Both the position numbers and the translations under genes were made by a program. From Dictyostelium firmibasis (Eukaryota; Evosea; Eumycetozoa; Dictyosteliales; Dictyosteliaceae): a DNA stretch of 30,000 bases. Below, piece after piece: positions 25,474 through 30,000 of this stretch; positions within the stretch are counted from its first letter, which is position 1; the number at the start of each line of letters is the position of its first letter. The stretch lies in the NCBI GenBank assembly GCA_036169595.1, contig CM069769.1, positions 802,501 to 832,500 of the forward strand, written 5' to 3'. Under the pieces are notes generated by a model. That model searched no databases, had not been told where the DNA came from, and saw only the letters and a program-made list of their open reading frames with translations.

Positions 25474-28400
25474 TTATTTATACATTGAAGATGGATCACC
25501 TAAGAAAACTAAAGTTTTTGAAAGTTGACCAATTATATCTTTTTGTTTGTAAAGTGCCAATTGTTTCACTAATTTTGAAAGGCTTTTAACAATAAGGAGA
25601 TGAATGTTACGAATATCCTTTTGAACCTCTTCTTTAGATGTGGCGGCTGTGGTTTCGGATAATTTGTACATTGGAACATTGGTGAGTTGATCAAAGTAGT
25701 TATTTAAACGATTAACATTACCAATGATGAAACGATTGACTGGAATCATAAATGATTCTTTTTGACCAAACTCAATACCATTTGCAAGATTTTGAAGTAC
25801 TTTACCAATTAAAACCAAAGCTCTTGTTGCCTCTGGTCCAGGTTGTTCTTCGACTAAACCACTTGTGTGTGGAGCTAAAATCGATGGACAGAGGAAACGT
25901 AAGAAAATGAAACCACCAACACTACTGTACTTATTATCTGGGAACTTCTTAACAACCTCTTGTTGAAGATATGATGAAATCTCCCTTAGAGAAACTGGTA
26001 AATTATCGACCGAATCAATGATTGCATCAGTGAATTTCTCACAAATTTGAATGAGATTCATCATATTTGTCATTAACTCTTCACTACCTTCGTTGATTTT
26101 AGCTGGATCTACCTCGTAACCATTTGGATTTTCAATGATTTCACGTACCAATGGAGTGATATGTTTTTGAAGGTATGGCATACCCTTGAGTTTTGTGAAT
26201 GCTGTCATCAATTTGGTAGCGGTTGTATTGGAACGGAATAAAGTTGATGGGTTGGCAGTTGACAATACCTCTTGTTCAATACCAGAATGAATAATTGGAC
26301 GAATCTTGTTGAAACTTTCAAATATTCTTGAAATTGAATCGATGGTAGGAGCTTGTTGATCCGATGGTGCAGCACTAACAACACATTGAACAACTTGGAG
26401 TGATGGTGAAGCTAAAATCTCTACCAAGCCATCATATTGCTCCTCAATGAATGTATCTGTAAATTCATTACTTGTTGGAGGATCCATAAGGAAGCTCCAA
26501 TCAGATTGCTCAAGTTCTGTCATAATTTGATGTGGATCTAATAATGGTGCAGTAGTTGCTGAGGAGGTGGCTGATGCTGTGGTGGCAGCAGGTGTTGCTG
26601 CTAGCTGTGAGGATGATTTAGTTTGTGGTGAGGATTGGTCTGTCTTTTCAACATTTTCTGATAAAGTGAATGGATGTTGTTCTTTTGGTGTCGAAGATAA
26701 TGGTGTACTACTATTGGCAGACATATCAGAGTTATTTACAGAAGGTGTTTGAGTGGCCAATACCAATGGAGATGGAGCTGATGATGGAGCTGATGATGAT
26801 GGAGCAGCGATATCGGTTGGTGGTGGTGATGATATTTGTAAAGTGGAAGAAGTTGGTGATAGTTGAGATTGAATAACTGGTGTTGATTTGATACTAGTTA
26901 ATGATGGAGTTGGGGCACCCTTCTCTTGAGTGAAAGTGGTTGTAACGGTATCATAGATGGATTTAGCCCAAGTATTTCTACTTTGTTGTCTAAAGTAAGT
27001 ATCTAATGCATCGAATGAAGGTTTCATTGCTTGGAATCTTTGTAAACCACGTTCATAGTATTCTTGTTGAGCTTTCATACAAGCATAGAATAGTTTAAGT
27101 GATTTAGTTTGAATTGAAATACCTTCCTTGAAAATTGCATCAAACTCAAACAAAGTCTTATCCAAAACCTTTTTGAGTGAGGCAACTTCCTTTTCAGCTT
27201 CAATCATTTTCTTTTCGGTTGGTTGTAAATTCTTGGCCAACGAGTAGAGTTTACTAACTGCATTTTCATATTCTGTGTGAGATTCGAAAACACGTTTTCT
27301 CATTTCAGTGATTAATGGAAGGAAATTTTCCAATTCATCGGCAACAGTTGACAATGGTTGAGCAAAAGATGTATGAGTACGAGTGGATAGTTCAGAACGA
27401 AGATAACCAATCTTTTTAATGCTACTAGAGAATTGATCGATTGAAGAAGCCAAAGCTGGATCAATATTACCATCGAAACAAGCTTTAACATTGATAAGGT
27501 GTTCAGAGAAATGACCTTGTTCTTTGAAGGAATCTGGTTCAACTTCATAGTATTTCTTTGAGGATTTAATGATCTTTGTACATGTTTTCTTAAAGTTTTG
27601 CAAAGCTTCCAATTTGATATCATACTCTTTGAGGAATGCACTGTCTTCAGAGGATGAACTTGCAACTGCGGTAACAGTTGGATTTGAAGTAGTATAGGAG
27701 GCCATCGATGATGGTGATTGTATAATATTGAAAATATTTGTAACTTTGTTAACTTTAATCTCCATAATACCATCTAAATCTACCAAACCACTATAATCGA
27801 TATGAGTGGTCTTTGTATATTTAACCATACCATTGATTGCTTTATGATAACGTGAAATTACATTCAATGGTTCAACCAATAATGAACGTAAATTAAATTC
27901 TTTGGTATCATCGTCGGTATCAATTTTCTTTCTATCCAAAGCAAGCTTTTCACACTCCTTAAGATAACCAATGATTGGTGCGGTTTGTTTCTTACAAAGG
28001 TTATCTAAACAAGTTAATGCCAATGGTAAATTTTCCATATATTGAATGAAAGTATCCTCGGAATGTTTGAAATGATTCAATAAAACATCCCCAACCTTCT
28101 TTTTATTGGACCATGATGCAAATCTTTTATTCATAACATGAAGTAATGTTGAATTCAATGCATACAATTTCTCAATTGGTCCGAAAATGGTTCTAATCTC
28201 TTCTTCCGATAAGAAAATGTATGGTAAATGCTTCATTGACTCTGGTAATAAATCACGATCACGTATTCTAAGTGGATTTAAAAAGATGGTTTGAATGATA
28301 TCTAAAGTTCTAACATAAGTTCTTTGAGTCTCTAATAATTTCCAACAGAATTTATCTCTGAATGATCTAGTGGTATCAAATAATGCAACATTATAATTCT

Positions 28401-30000
28401 CACCACATGATACTGAAATAAATGTTGTCTTTGTTAATGATTCAATTTTTTTTGGTTTGTTTTGATCACCTGACATTTGTCCTAACTAAATTTTTTTTGA
28501 GAAAAATTAAAATTTACTGTTAATACCTTATTTTCACTGAAATTTTTTTAAAAAAAAAACACTTACCTGACCAAATGAATCTTTACCACAAGTGAATATT
28601 CTACCAGAATCAGTTAAGAATGCAGTATGACGACCACCACAACTAATTTGACGAATTGATTGATTACGTAATGATTCGACCAATTTTGGAGAGGATTCAG
28701 TTGAATTACCACCATGACCCAATTCTTGACCAGTACCCCATGTATAGACATCACCACATTCAGTGATCGCAGCAGTTGAATAGTGACCACAACATAGTTT
28801 ATCAATGTGAAGATATTTCAAAGATGGTACCAATGTTGGTAAACTTACGACACTAGCGGCACCCATAGCAGCACCATTACCAAACACCAACACCTCTTTA
28901 GAGGTTGTTAAAACAGCACAATGAGTTGAACCACTTGCAATTTGAAGTACATTATATTTCTCTAAGGCAGTTACTGGCATTGGTGAAGAATGTGGTGTTA
29001 CATCACCCAAACCCAATTGGCCATATTCTGAAGCACCCCATGAATAGACTTTACCATTCTTTGTGAGGCAAATTGTATGTTTCTCACCACATTGCACTTG
29101 AGTTATCCAAAAACTAGTGAGTGACTGAATTATTTTTGGTTCAATTTGATTGTTTGTATCACCATGACCCAATTGACCATTTTCACCAACACCCCAAGTC
29201 AAAAGTTCACCATTGGCCCTAACGGCAGCACCATGGCAAAAACCGATTGAAACCGAGACAACATCGCTGAGTGATTCCAATTTGAATGGTAATAATTGAT
29301 CCTCAATTTGTGGAATACCTAAAATTGGTACGGCTGGATTTTTAACTGCACCACGTCCCCATAAATAAACATCGCCATTCTCTGTCAATACAGCACTATA
29401 ATAGGAACCAGAGGAGATGGAGCAAATGTCTGGAATGTTGAAATTTGGTAATCTTTCTGGTGTTGGTTGTGATTGATCCTTTGCTGTAACCTTGAAACCC
29501 AATTTACAATTTGATGCCGAACCCCATGTCATTAAACCACGACTTGTATCTAAATGAATTGCTGAACGATGTGCGGTGGATGATAATGATGGTGATTGAT
29601 TGTTGGTTGGTGATGATGAAAATCCATCAGTTGGTGTTGTACCAGCGCTTGAACCACTATCTAATATGTTTGAAAGATTTGATGCTGATAATGATATGGC
29701 TATATTCGATGTTGGTACTGGTAGAGTTGATTGTTGTGAAGATGGTTGTTGAGTTGGTGATGAAATTGGTGTTGTACCAGTAGATGACGAAATGTTTACT
29801 GGTGGATGTGCTGATGAGCCTCTTATATCCCTTTGAGATGTTAATGATGGACTGCTACCAACGCTGCTACCACTATTTGAATCACTGTCATCTATGTCAT
29901 TAACTTTGTTTCCTCTTAAGGTTGCATGTTTCAATTTGGAGGCAAATGATGAAGTTGTTCTTGAGAGTGGTGGTGGTTTTTCAATACCTTTAATCTCCTT
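25474..30000 (-). CDS. rgbarg: RGBARG: RCC1-RhoGEF-BAR-RasGAP protein, 5' end outside window
   Basis: The reading frame is open to the right edge, so the N-terminus is missing; 1481 residues are visible. Exons: 30000-28567 and 28485-25474, with the 81-bp intron 28566-28486 (GTAAGT...TTAG) in phase 0, splitting the last RCC1 blade (KDSFGQ|LGQMSGD). Order: Ser/Thr/Pro-rich N-terminal stretch; seven RCC1 blades (e.g. LLTWGVGENGQLGHGD, VYSWGASEYGQLGLGD); a DH RhoGEF domain beginning WKLLETQRTYVRTLDIIQTI; a BAR-like coiled-coil domain (about 27600-26960); a Ser/Thr/Pro-rich linker; and a RasGAP domain with the arginine-finger motif TLFRSNTTATKLM (about 26230) and GGFIFLRFLCPSI (about 25900). Known: in D. 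discoideum this protein localises to macropinocytic and phagocytic cup rims and balances Rac activation against Ras inactivation. No PH domain was seen after the DH. The BAR follows instead. Confidence 0.95.

Overview
The window is nuclear DNA of a social amoeba, almost certainly Dictyostelium discoideum. The base composition is extremely AT-rich, with long poly-A/poly-T runs between genes and pervasive (AAT/ATT)n triplet repeats, including pure polyasparagine coding tracts. Introns are short (about 80-500 bp), GT...AG and AT-rich, and nearly all stops are TAA. I recognise the large minus-strand gene at the right edge as RGBARG, a RCC1-RhoGEF-BAR-RasGAP protein described in D. discoideum.

Left part (1-6020). 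A plus-strand gene, cut by the window start, encodes a GE-repeat/HTH/polyAsn/His-rich protein. It is followed by about 3.6 kb without an intact protein gene. That stretch holds an internally deleted actin pseudogene (about 2808-3146), an intact tRNA-Val(CAC) gene (3191-3263) with a downstream external B box, and decayed coding-like pieces on both strands with several short inverted repeats.

Middle (6021-18000). Here lie a small ankyrin-repeat gene (+), phosphoserine aminotransferase (-, 2 exons), transportin/karyopherin-beta2 (-, 3 exons), a tiny basic UPF0390-like protein (+, 2 exons), an MPDU1-type PQ-loop protein (-, 5 exons), a DUF829/TMEM53-like alpha/beta-hydrolase-fold protein (-, 2 exons) and the R-SNARE Sec22 (-, 4 exons). 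I worked out the exon joins by hand from GT/AG sites, reading phase and family alignment. Lengths match the families: about 376, 906, 87, 240, 319 and 213 aa.

Right part (18593-30000). A stomatin/band-7 protein (+, 3 exons) has introns largely made of triplet repeat. Next come two tandem short oxysterol-binding-protein homologues (+, each with one intron at the same position and phase), an ankyrin-repeat protein with a possible mitochondrial presequence (-, 2 exons), and RGBARG (-, 5' end outside the window).

The genes are not an operon or a pathway cluster. They are ordinary eukaryotic housekeeping genes: serine synthesis, nuclear import, dolichol-mannose use, ER-Golgi SNARE, lipid binding, macropinocytosis signalling. 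I see no new multi-gene system. The most interesting points are the altered EQVSHHPP lipid-binding signature in both tandem OSBP paralogues, the HTH domain carried in a polyAsn/His-rich protein, the decayed region around the tRNA gene, and the placement of the triplet repeats.
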